Positions 12,793-23,198 of a DNA stretch of 64,000 bases are shown here, piece by piece; position 1 is the stretch's first letter, and each line of letters begins with the position of its first letter. The stretch is from Powellomyces hirtus. Its lineage: Eukaryota; Chytridiomycota; Chytridiomycetes; Spizellomycetales; Powellomycetaceae. A program made the translations under genes and the position numbers. The stretch lies in the NCBI GenBank assembly GCA_025526995.1, contig JAHLKG010000016.1, forward strand, positions 62,001 to 126,000, in the 5' to 3' direction. Under the pieces are notes generated by a model that ran no database searches, was not told the DNA's origin, and saw nothing but the letters and a program-made list of their open reading frames with translations.

Positions 12793-14930
12793 ATGGCCTC
12801 GTTGATGCGCTCCCTGCGCGTCCCAGCGTCTGTTGCTCTTCGACGCAACCCTTTGAGGATATGCCAGGTCATTGCTATCCCGCGGTCAATGGTATCTTCC
12901 GCTCAATCCCGGTCCGGCGCGCTCCGCACATTCACTAGCGGAGTTGCTCCTCGCCAAGCTACGGCTTCGGACCTGACGGAGGAACAGCGCGAGAAGCTCA
13001 ATGAAGAGCGTTTCGCCGATGAAGTGGATGTCTGCATCATTGGTGCCGGACCCGCGGGTCTCAGTGCCGCCATTCGGTTGATGCAGCGTGCTAATGCCGA
13101 CGGAAAGGAGTTGCGCGTCTTTGTGGTCGAGAAGGGAAGTGAGATTGGATCCCACATTTTGTCTGGCGCGGTTCTGGAACCTCGCGCTCTCGATGAGCTG
13201 ATCCCGGACTGGAAGGAGAAAGGTGCTCCTCTCAACACCCCTGCTACCAAGGATCGCATGGTTTTCCTGACGGAGAAGCACGCCATTCCTCTGCCCCACC
13301 CGCCGCAGATGAACAACAAAGGCAACTACATTGTATCTCTTTCAAACTTCACAAAGTGGCTCGGTGAGCAGGCCGAGGAACTCGGAGTTGAAGTATACCC
13401 CAGCTTTGCCGCAAGCGAGGTGCGTTTCAGCATTCAAATTTCAAGCGTGTGCGTCTCAGTGGCTCATCATATGTGATTGCAGGTCCTGTACAATGAGGAT
13501 GGCAGCGTCAAGGGAATTGCCACCAACGACGTCGGAATCGGCAAGGACGGCAAACCCAAAGACAGCTTTGAGCGTGGAATGGAGATTCACGCTAAGGTGA
13601 CTTTGCTGGCCGAAGGTTGCCACGGACACCTCACCAAGAAGCTGGTCAAGAAGTTTGATCTGCGAAAGGATTCTCAACCTCAGACATATGCATTGGGTTT
13701 GAAGGAGGTAGGCAAGGGATTGTGATTTGAGTCAAGATCCATTTGTGCTCTTGAAAAGTGAAGATTAACACGTTGACCTAATCAGGTGTGGGAACTGGAC
13801 CCCGCCAAGTTTGAGCCCGGTTTGGTTTTGCACTCGGTCGGCTGGCCCATGGACTACAAGACCTATGCAGGATCATTCATGTATCACTTTGAGGATAACA
13901 AGTGTGCCGTTGGTTACGTCGTCGCGCTGGACTACCAGAACCCAACATTGAGCCCGTACAAGGAGTTCCAGCGTTATAAGCAGCATCCTTCCATCCGAAA
14001 GTATCTTGAGGGCGGAAAGATCCTGAGCTATGGTGCTCGTGCCCTGAACGAGGGTGGTTTGCAGAGCATTCCCAAGCTGGTCTTCCCGGGTGGTGCTCTT
14101 ATTGGTTGCACAGCTGGATTCCTGAACGTGCCCAAAATTAAGGGCACGCACACAGCCATGAAGAGTGGTATGTATCCATGGGTTGTTGTTATATCATATC
14201 TAGTGCTGACCGAAATACTGCTTGTCTCCAGGTATGCTTGCGGCTGATGCTGCCTATGACGCCATTGCTGCTGAAGCATCCGGCCCTATCACCCTCGACG
14301 CTTACGAGAAGAACATCCAAGAGTCTTGGGTCTACAAAGAGCTGCGCGAAGTCCGCAACGTGCGCCCATCATTCCACAACCCTCTGGGAATCTGGGGCGG
14401 TATGGCATACTCTGGTCTCGACACACTGATTCTCAAGGGCAGAGTTCCATGGACTTTTAACCACCCAAGCCCGGATTACTCCACCCTCAAGCCTCTTAAG
14501 GACGTGAAGCCGATCGAATACCCCAAGCCCGACGGCGAGATCAGCTTTGACTTGCTCGAAAACGTAAGCCGTACCGGAACAAACCACGAAGAGAACCAGC
14601 CGTCGCACTTGAGACTTCAGCGAGGACCAACTGAACAGATCGAACACAACTACGCGGTGTATGGCGGACCAGAGCAAAAATTCTGCCCAGCTGGTGTTTA
14701 CGAGTACCTTGACGATGAGGCCAACCCGGGCAAAAAACGATTCCAGATTAATGCGCAGAACTGCATTCATTGCAAGACCTGCGACATCAAGGACCCAAGT
14801 CAGAACATTGACTGGAATGGTAAGATTCATGTTCCATATCTCATGACCTTTGTATCTTCAAATGCCTGACAAAACTTTCGTATTTTCAGTTCCCGAAGGA
14901 GGCGGTGGCCCCAAATACTCCTACACCTAA
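12793..14930 (+). CDS. ETFDH: Electron transfer flavoprotein-ubiquinone oxidoreductase
   Basis: Inner-mitochondrial-membrane flavoprotein that passes electrons from ETF to ubiquinone, serving fatty-acid and amino-acid oxidation. Five exons (12793-13419, 13483-13707, 13786-14167, 14232-14819, 14890-14930) give 620 residues, against 617 in human. The first 50 or so residues are Arg/Ser-rich and fit a mitochondrial presequence. The FAD-binding loop [12 protein letters not shown] lies at about residues 81-92. [19 protein letters not shown] is the conserved FAD and membrane-contact segment. The 4Fe-4S ligands are visible in KFCPAG and [13 protein letters not shown]. The last exon encodes only the conserved end [13 protein letters not shown]. 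Confidence 0.97.
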
Positions 14931-15065
14931 ACCCCCGTCGACCTACTGAGGGATTTTTTATCATGTGTCTACCATCTAGTGCTGTTTCGTAAGAATTTTT
15001 ACATGAGCATTTTACTTTCAACAGGTCTTCGGAATAGCTTGTATTTTTGTGCATTCAATTGTGTG

Positions 15066-15434
15066 ATGGCAAGAACGCGGTTGGTCCGACTTGAGCGTGC
15101 ATCGAAGAGAGTGGAACCCACTCCCGAGCTGGACAGTGAAATCGTCCGTTGTTGCCAGGCATATCTCGACAACGGAAAGATGCTCAATTATGCTGAAATT
15201 GCAGATCAACTCAATTGTAGCGCGATGCATGTTTATCAGCAGTGGCTCAATCGCCTAAATCCCACCCTGCGCACAGAACCCTGGTCTGAAGAGGAGGATG
15301 CAATGATATTGAGTTGGACCGGTCGCGGGGTCGACCTCGCGCGGAAACTCAATCGAGGACCTAAAGCGGTATACATATACCATCGGGTTTATTCCTTACG
15401 CAGAGCTCGAAGGAAGTCCGAATCAGAAGTTTGA
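15066..15434 (+). CDS. Small Myb/SANT-like protein
   Basis: An intronless ORF of 122 residues lies 136 bases after the ETFDH stop. The start chosen is ATG 15066 (MARTRLVRLE), because the 29 in-frame residues upstream (from 14979) are hydrophobic and overlap the likely ETFDH 3'UTR. Residues about 70-115 form one Myb-like helix-turn-helix: EPWSEEEDAMILSWTG, then a helix ending KAVYIYHRVYSLRRA. The first two Trp of a Myb repeat are present and the third is replaced by an aromatic or aliphatic residue. An earlier segment (NYAEIADQLNCSAMHVYQQW) resembles a second degenerate repeat. It is probably DNA- or chromatin-binding; the target is unknown. Confidence 0.6.
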   Translation: MARTRLVRLERASKRVEPTPELDSEIVRCCQAYLDNGKMLNYAEIADQLNCSAMHVYQQWLNRLNPTLRTEPWSEEEDAMILSWTGRGVDLARKLNRGPKAVYIYHRVYSLRRARRKSESEV

Positions 15435-16004
15435 CGTCATATTATTTATCTGCAATTTCATCAGTTTGCAGTAATTTGCTTATTTGGAAAATAAACCATC
15501 TTCTATTCCAAACACGACGGTCTCTTGCGTGCACGACAAATTGTGAAGTTCATATCACAACTGTTGAACATTGACCATGAGACAAGGCCTCGCGCCTCGG
15601 GAGGGGTTTCGTCACTCGTATCAAAGAAAAGGACAATCGGGGGCCGTACGGCCGACACAATGAGACAAACTGTTCTAACAAAGCAATCTTGTTTCCCTTC
15701 CGCCTTCCGGACTTGTGAGTACGGCACCTTCCACTAGGCATCTTTGCCGTCGACTTGCTCATTAAATGTCACCAAAAAGCAGACAACGTTTCGGATCGCC
15801 TATTCCGGCTGAAAATAGGGATGGATCTTCCTCGTACGGTTCAACTCTGTCACCTATCGAGCCTTCGAATACCCCACACGATTTACAGGCTAGAGATGCG
15901 CAACTAATGGACGCTTCGAGTCGATCGAGATTTGAAGCCTAATTGTGCTCAGACATGGACCCCAGCGAAATGCGAGAATCCTTGTGTTGTTATCAACCGC
16001 ATCA
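15435..16004. other. Gene-free stretch downstream of Myb-like gene
   Basis: An AATAAA-type signal occurs near 15488-15493, suitable for the upstream transcript. Otherwise nothing coding or structured was recognised. Confidence 0.45.
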
Positions 16005-16388
16005 TTATATTTTCAGCTCACGTATCATATTGATAAGGTCTCTTAAATCCTGTGGATCAAATTTGGCATGCTTTCGTCTCCCCTTGGTTTTCTTGTGAGG
16101 TTTTCTCCGAGGCATTTCGGGACAAAGACTGCAACCGCAACAGGCGCTGGCGGAATAGGCATAGTGACGGTCGTCGTAAATCCAGTTCTGAGACATATTT
16201 GGACGCTTGATTTGGACAATGTTCTCGCAATGACCGAGGTAGTCTACTGCGATGACTGGTTTCGTTTCCTCATACAGTCTTTTCATCACAGCCGCCTTGT
16301 ATATTGCCCGGCTCGTAGCATAACTTTCGTACCATATAAGGTAGTTGTCGTCAAGTTGCCAAGTGGGCTCCGTAGTATGAGTTTCCAT
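16005..16388 (-). CDS. Hypothetical 127-residue protein with Cys cluster
   Basis: A single-exon ORF from ATG (16388) to stop. Composition is protein-like, rich in Tyr, Ile and Lys. A cluster CCGCSLCPEMPRRKPHKKTK combines four Cys with a strongly basic segment, followed by a helix-like end (DLRDLINMIRELKI). No family was recognised and the Cys pattern is too short to assign a zinc fold. It may be a real small gene, one exon of a larger gene, or a chance ORF. No intron or promoter evidence decides this. Confidence 0.35.
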   Translation of the reverse strand: METHTTEPTWQLDDNYLIWYESYATSRAIYKAAVMKRLYEETKPVIAVDYLGHCENIVQIKRPNMSQNWIYDDRHYAYSASACCGCSLCPEMPRRKPHKKTKGRRKHAKFDPQDLRDLINMIRELKI

Positions 16389-16698
16389 CCATCAAAGAAA
16401 GCGGGACCGTGCTATTGGGAAGGATGATGGTCTCGATACATCCCTTGACGTCCTGGAACTCTTGCCTGGCAAACTTCAGCGATTTTCTGCCGGGAAGACC
16501 ATACCGAGAGCCTTCTCGTCGCATCGTCAATTGATCGTGCCCCGTGTGCCTTGCTGTGCGGTCAGTGAACGAAGAAATAAAATGGTGGAGCGGTCAGTCG
16601 GGGAGACCAAGACGCGCGGAAGGGAATGTGGCTTGTGCGGCTTTTGCCACGTTCGCCGGGCGGTTGGGGTCCAACGTCGTCCTCCACAATCTTTCCTA
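16389..16698. other. Leader region of the hydrolase gene
   Basis: The hydrolase frame stays open upstream to an earlier ATG at 16462, but the extra 79 residues are Arg/Cys-rich and unlike the family. The stretch is read here as 5'UTR and promoter. Confidence 0.45.
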
Positions 16699-17580
16699 AT
16701 GTCGTCCACCTCCGCAGAACCCAAGCCCACAAAGCTGATTATCGGCGGCCTCGAAGTCTTCATCTTCGGTCTCGACGCGCTCCCGTCCACCGGCAACACA
16801 CCGGTCTCAGTCGTCTTCTTCGCTCATGGGCGACTAGGCAGCGCGGTCGAATCCTTCCCCTTCTGTCAAGAACTCTACCGCAACCTCACACCCACCCCAA
16901 CCACCAACATCCGCCCCTTGGTCGTCCTATTTGACCAACGTAACCACGGCAGCCGGCTCGTCTCCCACAAACACAATGATGCATGGAAGCAGGGCAACCC
17001 GACGCACGCATGGGACATGTATGCGCTGCAGTACGGCACCGCGATGGATGTCTCGTTTTTGATCGACATGTTGCCCGGGATACTGCACCGCGATGTGGAG
17101 CGGTGGGGTGTTTGCGGCATTAGTCTAGGTGGGCATGCCACTCTCTTGGTCATGGCCAACGAGCCCCGAGTGACGACTGGCGTAGCGATCATCGGATGTG
17201 GGGATTATTTGAGCTTAATGACGCATCGCGCGGGACGCATGGAACCGCCGATTGTCTTGCCCCCGCATTCGTCGACGCACATGAATGAGCAGTTGCTGAG
17301 GTTGTTGAAGGAGAAGGACCCGGTGAACCGCGCGGCTCATTTCAAGGGTAAATCGGTGCTGTTGCTCAATGGCGGCGCGGACAAGCTGGTCCCACCTGAG
17401 TGTAACCACAAACTCATCGAGAACTTGAATGGCGTATTTAGTGACCATGGAAAGAATAAGTTTGAGGTTGTTGTGGAGCAAGGCGTTAGGCATGAGGTAA
17501 CCGACGCCATGAAGTCCCATTGTGCCGACTGGTTGAATAGTTGGCTAAACGCTAGAGAAGCTGGGACTTCACGAATGTGA
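16699..17580 (+). CDS. Alpha/beta-hydrolase fold protein
   Basis: Single exon, 293 residues from ATG 16699 (MSSTSAEPKP). The fold is recognisable from VVFFAHGRLGS (oxyanion region), VVLFDQRNHG, the nucleophile elbow GISLGG, the acid-loop candidate NGGADKLVP and the catalytic His in GVRHEV. Order and spacing fit serine hydrolases of the dienelactone hydrolase or acylaminoacyl-peptidase-like type. The substrate cannot be read from the sequence. No signal peptide follows this start; the longer form from 16462 would add 79 unconserved residues. Confidence 0.85.
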   Translation: MSSTSAEPKPTKLIIGGLEVFIFGLDALPSTGNTPVSVVFFAHGRLGSAVESFPFCQELYRNLTPTPTTNIRPLVVLFDQRNHGSRLVSHKHNDAWKQGNPTHAWDMYALQYGTAMDVSFLIDMLPGILHRDVERWGVCGISLGGHATLLVMANEPRVTTGVAIIGCGDYLSLMTHRAGRMEPPIVLPPHSSTHMNEQLLRLLKEKDPVNRAAHFKGKSVLLLNGGADKLVPPECNHKLIENLNGVFSDHGKNKFEVVVEQGVRHEVTDAMKSHCADWLNSWLNAREAGTSRM

Positions 17581-17864
17581 TGAGCAAAACTGTAGATGTA
17601 TAGAATTAAAAGGCAAAGGGAAATGCTTCCGGAGGAGCGAGCCAAAGCGTCAGCTGTATATCTGTGTGATTTCTGTTACAAATGCAATGTTTACTAAACA
17701 CTGGTCCTATCTACATATGGTGCCGCATATCTTGCCGACGCTGATGGTCGGACAAACACGCATAGGCGAGTTCTCCCTCAAAGAATCAGCTCATACGAAG
17801 AAAAAAAGATAAAAAACGACCGCTCGTCAAGAGGCATGCTGGCTTCCTTGCAGGGCATGTGGCA

Positions 17865-20800
17865 TCAGACTGGAGCGATGCGCCACGGAGCGTCCGATGA
17901 ATGTCCACTCAGCATATTGTACAGGGTAGCCAAGCCCCATTCCATGACGGACAGCGGATTGTTGACATAATCCGGGTCGCGGTGCCAATGAGCGACGTGG
18001 ACCGCTGCCACCATCAATATGATGCTCAGTATGGCTAACATCCAAAGATCGGTTTGTTTCGCAAGCGAGAACGCCTGGTGCGACCGCAACATCTTTGATC
18101 TGGAGGCGACGAGGGTCTCGCGGGAGCCATTCGGCTCACTCTTCATTGCCTCTTCCTTAAGAGGGTCGGTGGAAGACGATCGGTCCGCAAAACGTAACTT
18201 TCGCTGCATGGGGAAATTTCGGCTGAGCAATACTTTAATCAAGCGCGGTAAATTTACCCTTACATACCTCAGGCCGAGTTTGAATCCCGATCGTGCGTTT
18301 CAGCAGCATTCCCTCATCGCTGGCTGCCACAACCTTCTGAGACAGCTGCAAGGTCAATTCCGCTATCGTTGCGCGGTACTCTAGCGCCTCTCCCTCCAAA
18401 TCCCTTATCCGGTCACTCAGTTCCGAGCCGCGACCAGTCTGGGCTTGTACCTCTGAATTACAGATAGAAATTTTGTTAGGTGTTGCGTAAAGGCATGCAA
18501 TGAATGTCCCTTTGCGGGACGTGGCATACCTTTCTGCGCAAGCCTCACAGTTCTCTCCGTTTCGTTCACGTCCTTTTTCAGCCCCTGTATCCACCGATCG
18601 ACTTCTTCGTCGTAGTGTTTACGCATGTTCAGCTCACGTCGCGTCTTCAACACTTGCTCTTGCAAAGCATTTATATGTCCCTGAAGCGTATGCTAGATGT
18701 GCGGGGGGTAAGTTAGTCATCATCGGTATCACACAACTATACACAATATGCAGAATGCCAAGTACGTTGTCAAACTCCAGTATTCCCATAGTTTTGAAAA
18801 GTTCATTTATTTGGAAATCTGAAAGGAGATGTTCAGAACCATGCGAATGTGGACCGCTAAGGGTGGCGGCACATTACCTGTAATTTCGAGCACTTCTTTG
18901 GTGTCCAGCGCAGATTGCGGTTCGGTAGTCGGAGTAAGCGACCGCATAGCCTCAGCGACCGCCAAGTGTAGAGACGTGCCCATCGGTGTTTCAAAATCGG
19001 TGACAGGAATGCTGGCCATCTTTGTAAGGTCAAGGTCTGTCTGAACTTCGGTTGTGGTAAAAGCGGAGACCGCAACAGCTTGAATCGCTGCGTCTCGTCC
19101 CACAATCGCGGATACAAAGTCCGTTTGCGACAGATCGGAGACATATTTTGGCGGGGCGTCTGTCTCTGATCCTGCATCTTGCAGTATTGGACCCTGATCG
19201 GTTTGTGTCAAGCCAGAAATGAGCCTTGGCGGCGCATCCGTCTCAGATCCTGCGTCTCTTGCAAAAGGAGCTTCGGTTTGTGTCAACCCGGAAACCAGCT
19301 TTGGAGACGCGTCTGTTTCTGACTGTGCGTCTTGTGCGTAGACAACAACCGCGGGAAGTTCGTCAGTTTGTGAGCCGCTGGACACAGTTGATCGCACACT
19401 CGACTGGGTGCTACTGTCAATGAGTTGGGCGGATGCTTGTACCCCGCTATCCAGCGGAGCATCAATTGCTTGTTGCTCCCATTGCACAGCAACAGAATGT
19501 TTTGTTACACCGAACTCAACGGTTTGAATGCCGGAATCGCTACGCTGAATGGTGGAGGTGGTCGTCTGTAAACCCACTGAGGCTGTCAGTATTTTCGGGA
19601 CTTCGGTCTGCATACTGATGGAACACGTCGGTTGAGGCGCAAAATATCGATCATCCTGGGTCTCCCTGCTCTGTCCTTGTGATAATGCCTCCGTTTGCAT
19701 CTGCTGCACTTGCGTTGCAGGATCAGCCTGTGTACTTATTGAACAGGACGGTTGAGGCGCATAATATCGATCGTCCTGTGTGGCTGCGCTCTGTCCTTGT
19801 GATAATGCATCCGTTTGCATCTGCTGCTCTTGCGTTGCAGGCTCTGCTTGTGTACTTATCGGACAGGTCGGTTGGGGCGCATGGTATCGATCATCCGTTT
19901 GCATCTCCTGCTCTGTTGACTCCGCAGCGGCCTGTGTACTCATAGAGGATGAAGGCCGAGGTGCCAGATATCGATCATCCTGGACAGCGGCGCTGAGGGT
20001 AAATTCACGACTATCCGCTTGCGAGGCCGTGTTAGCAAATACTCCAAATGAGGCATGCAAAGGACCTCCAATTGTTTGCGTCGCGGCCGTGCGGCCTGGC
20101 TCTGGCATAAACTCCGCTTGCACGCCAATTGTGCTAACCGCGGTGAGAGTCCTTTGTGATGGGAATGTGATATTTGTTGAGAAATCCTGTTCCTCCAAAT
20201 GCAGAACTGGCACTGTCTGCACGCCTTTGACAACCCGTTCCAATGACGTTTGCGTAGATGCTGGCGTGGAAGATATCGACCGTCCGTCAAACCGAGTGGA
20301 GGGTTTTCGCAACTTCGTGGGAGATATGCTTCGATACTGTGGTGTTGGGATCTGTGATTCTTCACGTCGTTGGTTTAACCTTTCAGTTTTTGGACAATTT
20401 GGTAACACCAGATACCACACTTACTCTGATTTGTTGTAGATCTCAGAGAGGATGCTGTAGACTCTCCTTCGGTCAAAGAAAGCAAACTGTGCTTGTCCTC
20501 ATTGAAAGCTCGATGCAGTCCCTCTTCGAAGCTAGATTCCGCACTGAATGCGGTGCTCTTCATTTCCAGTTCCTGCTGCAGAACCTGGCGAAACAAATTC
20601 ACTTAGGGGGTGACAGATATGATAGTATCCCATGATTCTGCCGTTACCTTCGTACCCCCGCTGTTGGCCTTCAGAATTTGATGTTCTCGCTGACTACTCT
20701 TCATCGCCGCTTCTTCCAGATTGTTTTTCAAAGTCTCGATTGTATCTTTCAAATCATTGTTTTCAACTTGGAGCTCTTTCATCCGTTCATCCGCTATTTC

Positions 20801-22613
20801 GACCTCTTGAGAAAGTTTCTTTATGTCGCCTTCCAGCCGGCCTTTCAGCTCAAGCGTCTGCTCAAGATATTGAATTTAGAAGATTTCATCCACCTTGTAG
20901 TCCACGAAGCAATCATACCTTTCGCAGGTCCCGTTCACAGTGGTGGAGGTTGGTCTCAGAGGTTGTCAGTTCCGTCTCCTTCCACTGCAACGTTTCCGTA
21001 AGCTTCTTGTTGGCCGCTGGGAAAAGATCAGTCACGAGTCAGATAGAAATCTCGCCAGTCCAACTCTCATGGGCCAAATTACCCGTAAGTTGATCCAACT
21101 GTTGTCGAAGATGCGAGCTGTTGCTTTTGGATGTAGTCAGCTGCTTTTTCAGGGTCATGACGGACACTTCCAGCTAAAGAGACACAGTAAGACAAGGGGG
21201 AAATAAAGTATATATGATCAATCAAGATAATTAATTATAAGTAAAATCATCTACAAATAAATCCAGATAATAAGGCAGAAAGAATGATCAGCAGCACTGT
21301 GAAACTTACAGCTTCCATTTGACTCAAGAGCGATGTCTCCTTGACGCTCGCCTCAGCACATTCCCTCCGTTTCTCCATCAGCTCACTCTCAAGTTCGTCA
21401 ATCTTCCCTTCAAGGATGTGTATCTGGTCTTCAGCTTCACGAACGACTCTCTCCGAATGATTGTATCGCCGAGTGACTTCAGAACAACGTCTCCTTAAGG
21501 ATGATATATTGGTCTCAGGACGGACCAAATTCTGTCATTGAGTAGAGCACAAATTAGAGGTTGAGACACCATTAAGCCCCACCTTCCCTCTGCATACCCC
21601 GCCTTCTGAATCACTGAAACCACTGACTTCATCATCAATATCCTCGATCTCCGAAGGAGAGAATAGCTGTTTTCTCGGAGAAGAAGCAATAGAGCTCCCA
21701 GAATCGGAATGAGTCGATAAGGTATGTCTCGGAGTTTTGAAATTCTCCGGAGTATCATCGTATCCGGTCAGCAGGAACAAACTGTCATTGCTGCCGTTTC
21801 CACTGTGAAGACTGCCTTCCATACCAAAGTCCTGGCTTGCCCATGGCGAACCAACTGGCGGAGAGAATTCAGGTCGCCCTAGTTGAGGGGACGTGTTATG
21901 CGAGTTCAGGTGCCGTCGCAGGGTCGGGCTCGACATTGGGCTTTGAACAGATCGCTTGCGAGTTTCAGCAGCGGCTTTGTTTGCCGTCGGCCAACGGCCG
22001 GGCATGCGAACAGTGGAGGGTACAGCGGACATCGAAGTACGAGCTGACCGCGGCGGCGGCGATGGAGTACGAGGTTGAGCAAGTGGAGGAGTCGATGACG
22101 ATTTTTGAGCAGGTGAACTTGTTGAATCGCTTCCGGTGTTCTCTCGGCGGACATGAAAAGCGGACTGTGGTGGAGAAGGTATCTCGGCCGAGACAGGATT
22201 GGATCGTCGCAGCATGTCAAGAAACTCTTTCTTGGTGAATCCACCGTCCGGCTCTTGGTAACCAAGCTCGGTACATAGCTGATTCAGACTGCTACGCTCC
22301 GTGGCATTGAAGACTTCGATCTGACTTTCGAACTGAATGGTGTCCACCAAAAGGCCGACTTTCGCGTATGCAATATTCGAACCCTCCTCGTCTGCAAAGC
22401 TGGGCCATAATTCATTGGCGCGGAAGAGAAGATGGCGTCTGCTTTCTTTCGGTGTCGATGGCTACATAACGAGAAGAACCGCAAGTCCATGCATCAGAGA
22501 CATTCTCATTCAATCACTTCAACTAAATAAACTATTACTTGAAACGTCGGCGAGCTTCTTCCAGGGGTTCTTTGATGTACGGAGACCTCCGAAAACGGTG
22601 AGTTATGCGCCAT
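17865..22613 (-). CDS. Coiled-coil protein with LC8-type motif array and C-terminal membrane anchor
   Basis: Twelve exons (22613-22539, 22461-21583, 21531-21310, 21173-21083, 21016-20919, 20860-20648, 20584-20425, 20359-18878, 18818-18766, 18692-18530, 18452-18268, 18203-17865) give 1319 residues. All junctions are GT-AG and phase-consistent. Order: a Ser/Pro-rich N-terminus with one small helical segment (about 50-95); heptad-like coiled coil (about 319-565); a long low-complexity region (about 580-1073); more coiled coil (about 1085-1200); one hydrophobic span near 1261-1280 (WMLAILSIILMVAAVHVAHW); and a tail of about 39 residues ending WRIAPV. The low-complexity region has about 25 x-Q-[T/A/D/S] motifs 10-25 residues apart, such as ASTQTS, KGVQTV, LTQTE and SGIQTV. 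These resemble LC8 dynein light chain sites ([V/I/T]-Q-T). It is probably a membrane-tethered scaffold. No orthologue was recognised; function is inference. Confidence 0.8.
19120..19345 (-). repeat. 25-26 residue coding repeat (SETD...QTD)
   Basis: Three successive coding units of about 75-78 bases each encode D-A-x-S-E-T-D, then a short Pro/Lys linker and G-L-T-Q-T-[E/D] or D-L-S-Q-T-D. Each unit contributes one candidate LC8 site. Confidence 0.8.
19614..19980 (-). repeat. 120-base (40-residue) coding repeat, 3.3 copies
   Basis: Two near-identical 120-base units (19614-19733, 19734-19853) are followed by a third with an internal deletion (19854-19938) and a degenerate partial copy. Each full unit encodes QDDRYxAPQP, STQAxPAT, QQMQT and ALSQGQS, giving three Q-centred motifs. 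The high identity points to recent tandem duplication. Confidence 0.88.
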
Positions 22614-22963
22614 CTAAATCATAGGGCGCGGCCCGCGCCAAATCAGAGATGTTTCGTTCTGGCTCCGCCAGTTGGGGTTAAACTGGCCGCCGGGTATCGT
22701 ATGAAAAAGGGCAAGTGCCTGTTCCCCGAAGAAGCCTTTCCATGCAAAAGTCGTCCGGAACTTTAATCTTCACTGTCAACGACAAGAAGCTGCGCGAAGG
22801 ACGGCTGCTTCTGTACGCACTATCCTTCCTTCCTCGAGTACTACGGGCGTGAGCGTAAAAGAAAATCCGGTCAGATGCGTGGGAAATCTTGCCGGGAAAC
22901 AAACTTCCTGGAGCTCTACCGTATAGGAAACCACCGCGCTCGTCCGGAAACACGCACGGGTTT

Positions 22964-22990
22964 CATCAGTCAGTCAGTCAATCAGTCAAT
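22964..22990. repeat. (TCAG)n short tandem repeat
   Basis: About six CAGT/CAAT-type units lie in the spacer between the coiled-coil gene and the small membrane protein gene. Confidence 0.75.
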
Positions 22991-23054
22991 GGGAAGAGGC
23001 GTTAAGCTGCTGCGCAATGTGTCACGTGCCGTGCGTAAGCAGGGAAAGGCGCGT

Positions 23055-23142
23055 CTGTCACCTTGTTCCAGCTGTCAAAATCACCGCTGTCAAAAGTTAC
23101 AGCTGTCAAAAGTGCCCACTTTCGCATTCGCATGGCTATAAG
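23055..23142 (+). promoter_or_regulatory. TGTCA-motif array with TATA-like element
   Basis: GCTGTCAAAA occurs three times (23071-23080, 23086-23095, 23102-23111), spaced 15 and 16 bases, with a fourth TGTCA at 23055-23059. A TATA-like CTATAAGTA lies at about 23137-23144, some 60 bases before the ATG of the next gene. TGTCA is the core bound by TALE-class homeodomain factors. Regulation by such a factor is inference. Confidence 0.45.
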
Positions 23143-23198
23143 TACAGCACTGCCTCCCTCACCCTTACTAGTCTACTTTGCTCCACATTGTGCTGACA

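Noticed and set aside
12886..13325. Antisense ORFs of about 140 residues over ETFDH exon 1
   Set aside because: Shadows of a strongly conserved coding exon; composition is not protein-like.
16462..16698. N-terminal extension of the alpha/beta hydrolase
   Set aside because: The added residues are Arg/Cys-rich and unlike the family; ATG 16699 sits directly before the conserved fold.
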